13,162 nucleotides of DNA, from NCBI GenBank assembly GCA_009704425.1, contig WLEG01000026.1, forward strand, positions 1 through 13,162. The letters run 5' to 3'. Below are positions 12,811 through 13,162 of the stretch, in pieces (the stretch's first letter is position 1; every line of letters begins with the position of its first letter). Made by a program: the position numbers and the translations under genes. The stretch comes from Actinomycetota bacterium. GTDB taxonomy: Bacteria; Actinomycetota; Acidimicrobiia; Acidimicrobiales; Ilumatobacteraceae. The notes under the pieces are model-generated. The model made no database searches. It was not told the origin of the DNA and worked only from the letters and a program-made list of their open reading frames with translations.

Positions 12811-13162
12811 TCACTCACCGCGGGCCACCGCCGCGGAGATCACCCGCTCGAGTTCCTCGAGCTGCACCGGATCCTTCACGCCCAGCAAACGGGCGTAGAA
12901 GCGCAAGCCCTTCGGAGTGGCGACCACGCGAACCGGCACCCGATCACCCAGGTCCACCCCGAACGCGGTGGGAATGTCCACGGACTCCACCCCGGCGTCG
13001 AACAGGTCGGACTCGTCGGCGGCCAGTGCCGCGGCGTCGAAGCCGCCCAAACCGTAACTGTCGGCATCGACGAAGAAGGTGTACTCGGCCACGAGAGGAA
13101 TGTAGGCGTTCGCGTTCGTCGATGTCTCGTTGGTGCTCGCTCCGGACACGGGCACTAACTTC
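12811..13162 (-). CDS. Unrecognised protein, possibly partial at the right edge
   Basis: A frame of at least 115 codons ends at TGA 12811-12813 and is still open at the window edge. GTGs at 13155 and 13149 are possible starts, but the upstream region is cut off, so the N-terminus may lie outside. I do not recognise it. The visible part begins with a Ser/Thr/Asn-rich segment, then YIPLVAEYTFFVDADSYGLG, an acidic middle (ALAADESDLFDAG), a small beta-rich stretch (GDRVPVRVVATPKGLRFYAR) and a charged C-terminal helix (VQLEELERVISAAVARGE). No signal peptide, membrane span or Cys motif is visible. It converges on rnpB with about 22 nt between them. Codon use, with G or C at most third positions, supports a real gene. 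Confidence 0.6.
   Translation of the reverse strand, partial: KLVPVSGASTNETSTNANAYIPLVAEYTFFVDADSYGLGGFDAAALAADESDLFDAGVESVDIPTAFGVDLGDRVPVRVVATPKGLRFYARLLGVKDPVQLEELERVISAAVARGE

Overview
This is a high-GC (roughly two-thirds G+C by eye) bacterial chromosomal segment that looks actinobacterial. Supporting signs are a WhiB-family Fe-S regulator, an exonuclease/trpD neighbourhood like Rv2191/trpD of Mycobacterium tuberculosis, GTG starts, and starts sitting 7 nt downstream of a -10 box (leaderless style). The gene combination would suit Acidimicrobiia, but that placement is an inference. No tRNA, CRISPR array, insertion sequence or phage gene is visible. No gene-free stretch exceeds 300 bases.

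Layout, left to right. (1) The C-terminal end of a gene that resembles the actinobacterial DEDD exonuclease/UvrC-like proteins (+) runs tail-to-tail into thrB (-), with a 13-nt overlap. thrB is translationally coupled to trpD (-). (2) A whiB-like gene (-) has a clear promoter, TTCACA-17-TAGTGT. (3) A peroxide/iron operon on the minus strand, 5596 to 2648, reads Fur/PerR-family regulator, rubrerythrin without a rubredoxin domain, GlpC/HdrD-like Fe-S protein, DUF3501 protein. A strong hairpin lies between rubrerythrin and the Fe-S gene. (4) Divergently (+), glpD is followed by an FAD oxidase resembling alkyl-DHAP synthase, a 4-TM protein and an FGGY kinase. These are packed with overlaps or a 17-nt gap, and they look like a glycerol-3-phosphate/DHAP operon with a possible ether-lipid branch. 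(5) Two ferritin-like genes follow (+), one cytoplasmic and one a Tat-exported lipoprotein. (6) The type A RNase P RNA gene rnpB (+) comes next. (7) A convergent, unrecognised, possibly partial gene (-) reaches the right edge.

How the parts fit. The minus-strand operon plausibly senses peroxide (PerR-like) and reduces it at a diiron centre (rubrerythrin), with the Fe-S protein as a candidate electron donor. The plus-strand operon would make a phosphorylated polyol, oxidise G3P to DHAP and perhaps divert acyl-DHAP to an alkyl ether. The most interesting signals are a compensatory base-pair swap in the catalytic P4 helix of RNase P RNA, a kinase with half of the glycerol-contact residues replaced, a TrpD with altered anthranilate-site residues, and the glpD/AGPS-like/4-TM/kinase cassette.
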